Positions 1 through 6,436 are shown, numbered from the stretch's first letter. The stretch: 7,441 bases of DNA from an uncultured Eubacteriales bacterium (GCA_934718145.1 CAKUZC010000047.1:1-7441); one strand, 5' to 3'. The notes: generated from the sequence alone by a model not told the origin. Numbers and translations: made by a program.

Positions 1-1244
1 ATCAGAGACTACGTGGTTCTGGAGATTATAACCCGGTTTTTCTGGATCTGTACCAAATACTGTGTCAAGCCGGAAGAATTAACCCTAAAACAGACAATAA
101 AGATAATAACGACATTGTTAAAATGCTTTTCGATTTTGCTACTGGTACTTATAAGAAATCGGTTGCAGCACAGGGCGTAAAAACTAAGACAAAAGTTGAT
201 ATGTCGGAAGAAGAGAGAAAATTTCTAAAAGAGACTTATGGCAGTGCTTATAGGGAAAGAGGAGCGAAATTTAGAGAACAATTTGGAGGAGAAACTCCAC
301 AAAGTAGAACTGGGGAGAGGTATTTAACATTAAATAATTTTTGGGATAAGGATATTTTCAACTATAATTGTTTGGTAAATATGGGAACCCGTAATGGCCT
401 TACGACTTACTTGATATTGCCCAGTATGATTACACTTCAAAATTGGTCAGTTACAAATAAATGGGTTAACACTGTGACTACAGCAAAAGAGATGATTGAT
501 AAACTTTGGTTTAGTAAGCAATATACTGAGGTTAATCCAGCGAATTATGTTTTAAACCCAAACAATAAGTGTGACTACAAGAAATATTTTTCTCAATTAA
601 AGGAATTTTTAGAACAAAATAAACCTAAAGAAAAATATTTTCTACTAAATGGTTTCTATGATGGTGATATTTATAATTATAACTATGTTGTAAATAGGGG
701 AACTTATAATGGTATTACAAATTATTTAATATTACCTAATGCAGTTACACTTCAAAATTTTTCAATGAGAAATAGATGGCCCAGTGTCATGATTTCTGCA
801 AAAAAGATGATTGAAGATCTTTTATCTAAGAATAGTTATGTTGAGGTTGATCCGCATAGATTTATTATTAATAATGTGTTTGACTATAACGGATATTTCT
901 CTAAGATTTCGTCAGAATGTGAAAAATATTTTGTTATAAATGGTTTCTATGATCAGACTATTTTTAATTATAATTATGTGGTTAAGATGGGTATGGATTT
1001 TAATACTTCTCTTTATTGTTTGTTACCAACTAAAAGTTGGATTCAAAGTTTTGTAAAAGCGAACCCTCAACTTGGGTGGAATAGTTTTAATTTTAATTAC
1101 AATTTACAACAATTCATTGATAATTGTTGGATGCAGGGGATGACAACTCCCATCAATCCATTGTCAATCCAAAACTTTGGCGACGTAGTTGATAAACAAG
1201 TGTATATTGGACATATAACTCAAGAACTTAGTGGAAAAATATAA
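1..1244 (+). CDS. Triple-repeat protein of unknown family, 5' end outside the window
   Basis: The frame is open from position 3 to the TAA at 1242-1244, giving 413 visible residues. The ATG at 123 is internal or at best an alternative start: 40 in-frame codons precede it without a stop and no good Shine-Dalgarno sits before it. The first 105 visible residues are hydrophilic and charged, Lys/Glu/Asp-rich with a DNKDNND stretch. Three tandem copies of one domain follow, at about 318-632, 633-923 and 924-1241. Each opens with (R/K)Y(L/F)xxNxF(W/Y)D, then I(F/Y)NYN(C/Y)(L/V)V, a Gly, YLILP or a variant, and LQN(W/F)S or a variant. Copies 1 and 2 continue with an (E/K)MI(D/E) helix and a V(N/D)P motif; copy 3 is the most diverged. 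I see no transmembrane segment in the visible part, and any signal peptide would be outside the window. I do not recognise the family and assign no function. Coding is certain. Confidence 0.88.
   Translation, partial: QRLRGSGDYNPVFLDLYQILCQAGRINPKTDNKDNNDIVKMLFDFATGTYKKSVAAQGVKTKTKVDMSEEERKFLKETYGSAYRERGAKFREQFGGETPQSRTGERYLTLNNFWDKDIFNYNCLVNMGTRNGLTTYLILPSMITLQNWSVTNKWVNTVTTAKEMIDKLWFSKQYTEVNPANYVLNPNNKCDYKKYFSQLKEFLEQNKPKEKYFLLNGFYDGDIYNYNYVVNRGTYNGITNYLILPNAVTLQNFSMRNRWPSVMISAKKMIEDLLSKNSYVEVDPHRFIINNVFDYNGYFSKISSECEKYFVINGFYDQTIFNYNYVVKMGMDFNTSLYCLLPTKSWIQSFVKANPQLGWNSFNFNYNLQQFIDNCWMQGMTTPINPLSIQNFGDVVDKQVYIGHITQELSGKI
318..1241 (+). repeat. Three tandem protein-domain repeats (about 97-106 residues each) in the left-edge gene
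   Basis: Copy 1 spans about 318-632, copy 2 about 633-923, and copy 3 about 924-1241. The anchor motifs are NNFWDKDIFNYN, NGFYDGDIYNYN and NGFYDQTIFNYN. LVNMGTRNG, VVNRGTYNG and VVKMGMDFN follow, then YLILP, YLILP and YCLLP, then LQNWS, LQNFS and IQSFV. DNA similarity is still visible (ggtttctatgat is identical in copies 2 and 3), which points to internal duplication followed by divergence. The repeat lengths (105, 97 and 106 residues including linkers) suggest independent folding units and not a short solenoid repeat; that is inference. Confidence 0.85.
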
Positions 1245-1273
1245 TTTGTTTGATAATAAATAGAGACAAAAGT

Positions 1274-1300
1274 ATCCCCTAGTTTTGCTGGGGGATTTTT
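1274..1300 (+). terminator. Intrinsic terminator after the repeat-protein gene, possibly bidirectional
   Basis: The stem ATCCCCTAG (1274-1282) pairs with CTGGGGGAT (1288-1296) over 9 bp with one T-G wobble, around a 5-nt TTTTG loop. A T run follows (1296-1300, then GTTT). It begins 29 nt after the stop codon. Read on the minus strand, the same stem is followed by ACTTTT, so it may also stop leftward transcripts from murD, whose stop lies about 160 nt away. No other terminator-like hairpin is visible between the two converging genes. Confidence 0.88.
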
Positions 1301-1332
1301 GTTTAAATATATATTAAGAATGCAAAATAAAA

Positions 1333-1362
1333 AAGTGTGAGGATAATAAGTGTGAGGATAAT
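1333..1362. repeat. Exact 15-bp tandem duplication between converging genes
   Basis: The unit AAGTGTGAGGATAAT occurs at 1333-1347 and again at 1348-1362 with no mismatch, and the next two bases (AA) also continue the repeat. It lies in the gap between the plus-strand terminator and the 3' end of murD. This looks like a replication-slippage duplication; no function is evident. Confidence 0.8.
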
Positions 1363-1457
1363 AAATGTTTTGAAGAAAATAATTGAAATTAGTACTAATT
1401 GTCTTAATAGGCAGTTGGCACTTTTATATTTTTATAGAATTTTTTATACAATGTTTT

Positions 1458-2870
1458 TTAGATATACTTCAGTTTCAAAGATTTAACAAGAGATTTAAAA
1501 TGATTTCCTCTGTCTTCGAAATTTTTGTAAAGGTCAAAACTTGCACATGCGGGGGAAAGAGCTACAATATCTCCAGGTTTAGAAATTTTATATGCTGTTT
1601 CAACTGCTTTTTCCATAGAATTTGTTTTGATTATTTGTGGATTATCTCCGTTATAACATTTTAAATTTTTTATACTTTTTTCTATCTTATCTGATGTTTT
1701 TCCCAGCAAAATCAAAATGGAAACTTTTTTTACAATTTCCTGAGCAAATGATTCGAATGGTAAATTTTTATCATATCCTCCGGCTATTAATATTATTTTT
1801 TTATCAAATAATGATAATATTCCTTTTACTGTACGATTAGGTGTGGAAGCTATTGAATCGTTGTAGTATGTAACGTCGTTTACTTTTTCTACAAATTCTA
1901 TGCGATGCTCAACTCCATTGAAAGATTTGGCAACTTTTTTTATATTTTCAAACGATACAAATTCTGACACTGCACCTATAGCTGCAAGGTAGTTTTCTAC
2001 ATTGTGAGTTCCCGGAATTTTTATATCGGAAGCGTTCATAATTATTTTATCAATTCCATGGTTGGAAATTATTATATTTTCATTTTCATCTTTCCAAACT
2101 CCTGTGTCGAGTTTATTTGATATGCTGAAAAATAAAGTCTGTGCTCGTGTTATATCTTTCATTGCTTTTGTTTCAGGATTGTCGAAATTTAAAACTGCTT
2201 TTGAAAATGCATTTTGGTGTGAAATAATTTGTATTTTTGCGTTAATGTATTCTTCCATGTTTTTATGGACATCAAGGTGATTGGGGGATATATTTGTCAC
2301 TACTGCTATATCGGGGCTTTTACGCATTGAAATGAGTTGAAAACTTGACAATTCCACTACTGCCACGTCATCTTTTTCCATTTGTGACAATCTAGGCAAG
2401 AGAGGAAAACCTATGTTTCCTCCCAAATGTGTCTTTATTCCTTGTGAATTTAACATTTCATAAATTAAAGTGGACACTGTTGTTTTTCCGTCGCTTCCGG
2501 TTACACCTATTATGGTGCACGGACATAGGTCAAAAAATATTTCCATTTCGGACGTAATAATAGCTCCATTTTTTTGAGCTTTTAATAACTTTTCACATAA
2601 AAAATTCATACCCGGTGTTCTTACAATTATATCATTTTGCTCATTCCAGACACTTTCATCGTTCATATAAAGAGATACAAGTTTGTTCTCTTTAAGTTGT
2701 CTTATTAAATTTTTATCTAAATTTTGTTCTTGCTTGGAATCATACACTTTAACTTTTAAATTTTTGCTTGTAAGAGTATTTATGAATGGAACGTTGCTTC
2801 TTCCTATGCCACAAAACAATATTTTTTTATTCCTTATTTTTTCTATAAATTCATCGTAATTTTTATACAC
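1458..2870 (-). CDS. murD: UDP-N-acetylmuramoylalanine--D-glutamate ligase (MurD)
   Basis: Cytoplasmic Mur ligase that adds D-glutamate to UDP-MurNAc-L-Ala using ATP, the second amino-acid addition in peptidoglycan precursor synthesis (EC 6.3.2.9). The 470-residue length is close to, slightly above, the usual 440-460. All three domains are visible. The N-terminal Rossmann-like UDP-binding region starts with FCGIGRSN (19-26). The central ATPase domain has the P-loop GVTGSDGKTT (122-131), ELSSFQL (173-179), NHLDVH (197-202) and the probable carbamylated Lys in INAKI (K212). The C-terminal domain has GVEHRIE (319-325), YYNDSIASTPN (335-345), AGGYDKNLPF (363-372) and SPACASFD followed by NFEDRG. 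The start codon is GTG (CAC on the plus strand at 2868-2870), preceded by GAGGGA at a 6-nt spacing. It follows the amidase-like gene after 85 nt, which contain a promoter candidate. Assignment is secure. Confidence 0.97.
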   Translation of the reverse strand: MYKNYDEFIEKIRNKKILFCGIGRSNVPFINTLTSKNLKVKVYDSKQEQNLDKNLIRQLKENKLVSLYMNDESVWNEQNDIIVRTPGMNFLCEKLLKAQKNGAIITSEMEIFFDLCPCTIIGVTGSDGKTTVSTLIYEMLNSQGIKTHLGGNIGFPLLPRLSQMEKDDVAVVELSSFQLISMRKSPDIAVVTNISPNHLDVHKNMEEYINAKIQIISHQNAFSKAVLNFDNPETKAMKDITRAQTLFFSISNKLDTGVWKDENENIIISNHGIDKIIMNASDIKIPGTHNVENYLAAIGAVSEFVSFENIKKVAKSFNGVEHRIEFVEKVNDVTYYNDSIASTPNRTVKGILSLFDKKIILIAGGYDKNLPFESFAQEIVKKVSILILLGKTSDKIEKSIKNLKCYNGDNPQIIKTNSMEKAVETAYKISKPGDIVALSPACASFDLYKNFEDRGNHFKSLVKSLKLKYI

Positions 2871-2876
2871 TTTTTA

Positions 2877-2882
2877 TCCCTC
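2877..2882 (-). promoter_or_regulatory. Ribosome binding site supporting the GTG start of murD
   Basis: On the minus strand GAGGGA lies 6 nt upstream of the GTG at 2870. The N-terminus it implies (MYKNYDEFIEKIRNKKILFCGIG) places the Rossmann glycine motif at residue 21, as expected for MurD. Confidence 0.7.
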
Positions 2883-2906
2883 AAATTTTTATTATTATTA
2901 ACTACG

Positions 2907-2935
2907 ATTTTACAGTTTAATTAACGATATGTCTA
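2907..2935 (-). promoter_or_regulatory. Sigma-A type promoter candidate for murD
   Basis: On the minus strand, TAGACA (2930-2935; 5 of 6 matches to the -35 consensus) is followed by a 17-bp spacer and TAAAAT (2907-2912; 5 of 6 matches to the -10 consensus). Transcription would begin near 2900, leaving a leader of about 30 nt that contains the GAGGGA site. This would let murD be transcribed independently of the two upstream genes. The region is very AT-rich, so a chance match is possible. Confidence 0.5.
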
Positions 2936-2955
2936 CTTAAAATTAAATAATTAAT

Positions 2956-3639
2956 TTATGTATTAATATATTTAGTCTGAACGTATCCTAAATTTCCGTT
3001 TTCTCCTATTACATACCAGTTTTCCCACTGACTTACTATTTTAACTTTTGTATTTGCGGGCAAACTTCCTATAATTTCTGCAGTTTCAGATGGACGTTTT
3101 CGTAGCGTTACATCAGACGTAGTGACGGCTATATCAGATTTTTTGCATGGTACAAAAGGCAAGCCAAAGTATTCTGAAAGTGACATTATTATGTTTTTTG
3201 CAATTTCTTCAGTATTTTCACGAAGCCAATTAATGTCTTGTGTGCTGTTTTCAAATCCCATTCCTATAGTTACGGTAGGGAGTGTTGAATCTTGTGTGTT
3301 TTCCGATATTATTTTTACATCGAGCGGATTATAGTATATATTACCTAAATTTTTACTGAGTGTTGTTGCAAGACGTTTTGATTCAGGATTTCCAGCGGTA
3401 AAAAAAATATATATTCCTTTGTTATCTGAAGGAATTATTCCCGGATTGTTGTTAGTTGTAAATATAATCTGAACTGTTTCAGAACGGTTGTTTTTAAATT
3501 CATTCATTTCCGGAGTAGGTTCATCTGAGTAACTAATTCCACTTAAATTTAAGCATTCTTTTATTTCTGCTGCTATTAGTTTTATATAGTATTCATAACT
3601 TGAATTCAGATCTTTTGTGTCAAAATAAGCAGTAAACAT
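2956..3639 (-). CDS. Catalytically degenerate Amidase_3-like protein with C-terminal bacterial SH3 domain
   Basis: The 227-residue product has two parts. Residues 1-162 resemble the N-acetylmuramoyl-L-alanine amidase (Amidase_3) fold. VQIIFTTNNNP (56-66) sits where active enzymes have the SIHxN strand, KGIYIFFTAGNPESKRLA (74-91) matches the GvevyY...s..LA stretch, and PTVTIGMGFEN followed by DINWL (121-139) matches the catalytic vExGFxxN..D...L segment. The SH3b domain is at about 169-227 (VTLRKRPSETAEIIGSLPANTKV, then WYVI and GYVQTKYI), a likely wall-binding module. The protein has no histidine at all, so both zinc-binding His are missing, and Gly126 replaces the catalytic Glu. The N-terminus is not a signal peptide, and an in-frame TGA at 3646-3648 rules out an upstream start. 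Shine-Dalgarno GGAGTGA lies 5' of the ATG. It follows the deacetylase gene by 30 nt and is probably in its operon. Active hydrolysis is unlikely; a binding or regulatory role is inference. Confidence 0.82.
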   Translation of the reverse strand: MFTAYFDTKDLNSSYEYYIKLIAAEIKECLNLSGISYSDEPTPEMNEFKNNRSETVQIIFTTNNNPGIIPSDNKGIYIFFTAGNPESKRLATTLSKNLGNIYYNPLDVKIISENTQDSTLPTVTIGMGFENSTQDINWLRENTEEIAKNIIMSLSEYFGLPFVPCKKSDIAVTTSDVTLRKRPSETAEIIGSLPANTKVKIVSQWENWYVIGENGNLGYVQTKYINT

Positions 3640-3669
3640 ATTTAATCACTCCATTGAAAATTTTTGTTA

Positions 3670-4554
3670 TTATTTTTCCCATTTTGAAAAGAATTTTTTA
3701 GGTGGTACTCCCGGAGGACGTAAATATCTTCCGAGTCCAAATAGACAATCGGGATCTTTTGTAATCGTATTTATTCTGCTCTCACATATGAATGTAGCTT
3801 TAAATCCAAGTGATTTTACTATTTCTTCAGTGCATTTGCTGCAAGCTCCGAAAGGATAAAAAAACGCAGAAGGTTTCGATCCGGTTTTTTCGAGTATTAA
3901 ATTTTGAGATTTTTCCAAATCTTTTGAAAGTTTATTTTTATAATCTTCTTTCGATTCTCCATTTTTTTGAGTACACCCTATTCTAGGCTTTTTTGCAGAA
4001 TGCATGTTATAGGTATGATTTTGAATTTCCACGATACCCGAATTTGACATTTCCGAAATTTTTTCCCAGTTTGCATGAGCATATTCCGGTACTTCGTCTT
4101 TTATTGCCGAATATTTTTCTGCTTCTTTCGCAATAGGAGAAAAAACAAATTTTGCATTATACTTTTTTGCTAAAGGAAAGGCGTAAAGATAGTTATTATA
4201 CGCTCCGTCATCAAATGTAAGTAAAATAGGTTTGGAGGGAAGTTCTTTTTTCCCTTCGGTATACTCTATCAAGTCATTTACGAGTATTGTGGTGTATCCA
4301 TTTGAATTTATGTATTTAAGGTCTTCTTCGAAATCTTTTTCCGATATTATAAACTTATTATTTTTAGGATTTTTAAGAATCATATGGTACATTATTACAG
4401 GAAGTTTTATACCGGTATTGTTCTCTTGCGAAGGTGATGTTTTTTGTGAGTTGAACGATATGCAAAATATTGATATACTTGATATTATTATGGCAATTAG
4501 TGAAAAAACTATTTTATTTTTTAATTTTTCTTTGATATAAAGAGTAAAACGCAT
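3670..4554 (-). CDS. Membrane-anchored polysaccharide deacetylase (NodB/CE4-like)
   Basis: Probable extracytoplasmic metal-dependent deacetylase acting on an N-acetylated glycan such as peptidoglycan. The N-terminus is KEKLKNK followed by a hydrophobic segment (about 15-34) with no clear cleavage site, so a signal anchor is likely. A Ser/Gln/Asn-rich linker leads into the catalytic domain (about 50-290). Visible motifs are PVIMYHM (52-58); TFDDG (113-117), with D115 as probable base and D116 as metal ligand; NHTYNMH (179-185), with H180 and H185 as metal ligands; and FFYPFGA (231-237), a variant of the RxPY/YPxG motif. A conserved-looking RYLRPPGVP lies near the C-terminus. The five-residue step from H180 to H185 is longer than the classic HxxxH of PgdA-type enzymes, but I recall it in IcaB-like Bacillota deacetylases. 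GGAG lies 10 nt before the ATG. First gene of the leftward wall cluster. The substrate is not determined. Confidence 0.9.
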   Translation of the reverse strand: MRFTLYIKEKLKNKIVFSLIAIIISSISIFCISFNSQKTSPSQENNTGIKLPVIMYHMILKNPKNNKFIISEKDFEEDLKYINSNGYTTILVNDLIEYTEGKKELPSKPILLTFDDGAYNNYLYAFPLAKKYNAKFVFSPIAKEAEKYSAIKDEVPEYAHANWEKISEMSNSGIVEIQNHTYNMHSAKKPRIGCTQKNGESKEDYKNKLSKDLEKSQNLILEKTGSKPSAFFYPFGACSKCTEEIVKSLGFKATFICESRINTITKDPDCLFGLGRYLRPPGVPPKKFFSKWEK

Positions 4555-4635
4555 TATTTTTGTTCTCCGATACTTTTAATTTTATTTCAATAATATGGAA
4601 AAGTGCGATTGGTTATTACGAATTTAAAAAATTAC

Positions 4636-4664
4636 TTGACAGTTGTAGCCAAATGAGGTACACT
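4636..4664 (+). promoter_or_regulatory. Strong sigma-A type promoter of the ylxM-ffh operon
   Basis: A perfect -35 box TTGACA (4636-4641) is followed by a 17-bp spacer and TACACT (4659-4664), which keeps the TA...T of the -10 consensus. Transcription would start near 4671, about 54 nt before the GTG chosen for ylxM. This position also argues against any ylxM start upstream of 4671. No matching promoter is obvious for the divergent deacetylase gene; only a -10-like TATTAT (minus strand, 4590-4595) without a -35 partner is seen there. Confidence 0.72.
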
Positions 4665-4670
4665 AATCTA

Positions 4671-4697
4671 AGCTGTAAAGTTAATTCGTTGACAGCT
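4671..4697 (+). promoter_or_regulatory. Inverted repeat at the predicted 5' end of the ylxM-ffh transcript
   Basis: AGCTGT (4671-4676) and ACAGCT (4692-4697) are perfect inverted arms separated by 15 nt. Two more pairs (AA with TT) are possible if one G bulges. As RNA this would be a small hairpin at the very start of the leader, and as DNA it could be an operator just after the promoter. No T run follows, so it is not a terminator. Function unknown. Confidence 0.4.
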
Positions 4698-4724
4698 CGA
4701 GATTTTAGAGAGTGTGTGAATATT

Positions 4725-5084
4725 GTGGAAAAAAATATTAAAATACCGCTTCTCTTAGATTTTTATGGCGATTTGCTTTCTGAAACGCAGCGAGATTATA
4801 TCGATTATTATTACAACAAGGATTTGTCTTTATCAGAGATATCAGATAATGTTGGTAAGAGTCGTCAAGGTATACTTGAGTGTATCAGACGCGCTGAATC
4901 TGTTTTAGTAAATGCGGACGAAAAACTCAGATTGCTTGATAAAGAACGAAATTTGAAGAATGACTTATGTTATGTGAAAGTTATTTTGGAAAATTTAAGG
5001 TCTGAGCTGATTGGTGAATGTGGTATACACTTTGAAAAAATTTTCGATGATGTTTTTGGTGTTTTAGATAAATATAGTGATTAG
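4725..5084 (+). CDS. ylxM: YlxM family protein, SRP-associated helix-turn-helix protein
   Basis: Small cytoplasmic protein of the UPF0122 family, encoded next to ffh across Bacillota and reported in streptococci to modulate the signal recognition particle. From the GTG at 4725 it is 119 residues, close to the usual 105-120. Hallmarks are LLLDFYGDLLSETQRDYIDYYY (9-30) and a sigma-70 region 4-like helix-turn-helix, LSLSEISDNVGKSRQGILECIRRAE (34-58). A charged, helical C-terminus follows. The frame is open leftward to a TTG at 4560, but that extension crosses the promoter and lacks family-like sequence. A GTG at 4716 is an alternative three codons earlier. No strong Shine-Dalgarno is present: AGAGAG lies 12 nt before 4725, so the exact start is less certain than the identity. 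ffh follows after 29 nt. Confidence 0.88.
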   Translation: MEKNIKIPLLLDFYGDLLSETQRDYIDYYYNKDLSLSEISDNVGKSRQGILECIRRAESVLVNADEKLRLLDKERNLKNDLCYVKVILENLRSELIGECGIHFEKIFDDVFGVLDKYSD

Positions 5085-5102
5085 TTTAACAATTTTGAGA
5101 GT

Positions 5103-5110
5103 AAGGTGAT
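5103..5110 (+). promoter_or_regulatory. Ribosome binding site deciding the TTG start of ffh
   Basis: AAGGTGAT matches the 3' end of 16S rRNA well and ends 3 nt before the TTG at 5114. This fixes the rare start codon, and the resulting N-terminus MAFESLSEKI is the standard Ffh beginning. Confidence 0.8.
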
Positions 5111-5113
5111 ATT

Positions 5114-6436
5114 TTGGCATTTGAAAGTCTTTCCGAGAAGATTTCTGCGGCTTTTAAGAGACTTAAGTCTAAAGGTAAGCTGACTGAAGATGACGTAAAA
5201 ACGTCTATGAGAGAAGTAAGGCTTGCTCTTTTGGAAGCTGATGTAAACTACAAAGTTGCTAAAGATTTTACCGATAAAGTAATTGAAAGGGCAATAGGCA
5301 CCCAAGTTATGGAAAGCTTAACGCCCGCACAGATGGTTGTAAAAATAGTAAATGAAGAGCTTATAAATTTGATGGGAGAAGAAAAAAATCAAGTAAAATT
5401 TTCTTCTAAACCACCTACAATCATTCTTATGTGCGGACTTCAAGGTTCCGGAAAAACGACTCATAGTGCTAAATTGGCTCTTAAGTTTAAGAAACAAGGA
5501 CATAGACCTTTGTTGGTTGCGTGCGATGTTTATAGACCTGCTGCGATTAAACAGCTCCAAATTTTGGGAAATCAAATAGGTGTAGAAGTTTTTGAATTGG
5601 GAAATAAGCCTCCTAAAGAAATTTCCGAAAGGTCCATTTCTTATGCCAGAGACCATGGAAATGACGTTATAATCGTGGATACTGCCGGACGTCTTCATAT
5701 TGATGAAAATTTGATGAATGAACTCAAAGATTTGAAGTCTGTTTTAAATCCTCAGGAAATTTTACTTGTAGTTGATGCTATGACCGGTCAAGATGCGGTT
5801 AATGTTGCCAAGTCGTTCAATGAGTTATTGGACATCACCGGTGTTATACTTACAAAACTTGACGGAGATACCAGAGGCGGTTCTGCACTTTCGGTAAAGG
5901 CAATAACTGGTAAACCTATAAAATTTATAGGTACAGGCGAAAAGCTTGAAAATTTAGAAGATTTTCATCCGGACAGAATGGCTTCCAGGATTTTGGGAAT
6001 GGGCGATGTTCTGACTTTAATAGAAGATGCTGCAGCGAACTTTAATAAAAAAGAAGCCGAAAAAATGGCTCAAAAATTGAAGAAGAACAGTTTTGATTTA
6101 GATGATTTAAAAAATCAAATGCTCCAGATCAAAAAAATGGGTCCTCTAAAGTCAATTTTGACTAAGCTTCCCGGTATGGATAAACATCTTAAGGATGTAG
6201 ACATAGATGACAAAGTTATGGATAGGACATACTCGATAATTTTGTCCATGACAAGTGAAGAAAGGAAAAAACCGGATATAATAAATCCTTCACGCAAAAG
6301 AAGAATTGCAAATGGAAGCGGTGTGAAAGTCGAAGATGTAAATAGGCTTTTAAAACAGTTTGAACAAATGCAAAAAGTCATGAAAAGATTTAAAAAGGGT
6401 ATTCCGGGATTTAGATTTCCCAAATTTTTCAAATAG
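5114..6436 (+). CDS. ffh: Signal recognition particle protein Ffh (SRP54 homologue)
   Basis: GTPase that binds 4.5S/6S SRP RNA and signal sequences of nascent membrane and secreted proteins, and docks with FtsY to deliver ribosomes to the SecYEG translocon. The 440-residue length matches the family. The helical N domain (about 1-90) includes ALLEADVNYKVAKDF (38-52). The G domain has GLQGSGKTT (108-116), DVYRPAAIKQL (138-148), DTAGR (189-193), TKLDGDTRGG (247-256) and GTGEKLENLEDFHPDRMASRI (273-293). The M domain (about 300-430) has LDDLKNQMLQIKKMGPL (329-345), the RNA-binding helix with SRKRRIANGSG (393-403), and the Met-containing helix after it. It starts with TTG behind a strong ribosome binding site. 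It is co-oriented with ylxM and rpsP; ftsY is not immediately upstream of ylxM. Assignment is secure. Confidence 0.98.
   Translation: MAFESLSEKISAAFKRLKSKGKLTEDDVKTSMREVRLALLEADVNYKVAKDFTDKVIERAIGTQVMESLTPAQMVVKIVNEELINLMGEEKNQVKFSSKPPTIILMCGLQGSGKTTHSAKLALKFKKQGHRPLLVACDVYRPAAIKQLQILGNQIGVEVFELGNKPPKEISERSISYARDHGNDVIIVDTAGRLHIDENLMNELKDLKSVLNPQEILLVVDAMTGQDAVNVAKSFNELLDITGVILTKLDGDTRGGSALSVKAITGKPIKFIGTGEKLENLEDFHPDRMASRILGMGDVLTLIEDAAANFNKKEAEKMAQKLKKNSFDLDDLKNQMLQIKKMGPLKSILTKLPGMDKHLKDVDIDDKVMDRTYSIILSMTSEERKKPDIINPSRKRRIANGSGVKVEDVNRLLKQFEQMQKVMKRFKKGIPGFRFPKFFK

Noticed and set aside
123..125. ATG as the start of the left-edge repeat protein
   Set aside because: The same frame is open back to position 3 with protein-like composition, and no convincing Shine-Dalgarno precedes the ATG, so the gene most likely begins outside the window.
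1352..1486. A 44-codon GTG frame on the plus strand, with GAGG 9 nt upstream, beginning in the tandem duplication and running into the murD 3' end
   Set aside because: The apparent ribosome binding site is a by-product of the repeat unit, the product matches nothing I know, and the frame overlaps murD in antisense. There is no promoter support.
1637..2280. Open frames on the plus strand inside murD
   Set aside because: They are antisense to a clear MurD reading frame, are rich in Phe/Tyr/Leu as expected from AT-rich complement, and show no family motifs.
3670..4554. Deacetylase read as a lipoprotein because of Cys31 after the hydrophobic segment
   Set aside because: The preceding residues SIF do not fit a lipobox (Phe directly before the Cys), so a signal anchor is the better reading.
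4689..4694. Second TTGACA as a tandem promoter for ylxM
   Set aside because: No acceptable -10 lies 16-18 bp downstream, and transcription would start at or beyond the chosen start codon.
5318..5698. 126-codon open frame on the minus strand inside ffh
   Set aside because: It lies opposite the Ffh G domain, whose motifs are all intact, and has no recognisable product.
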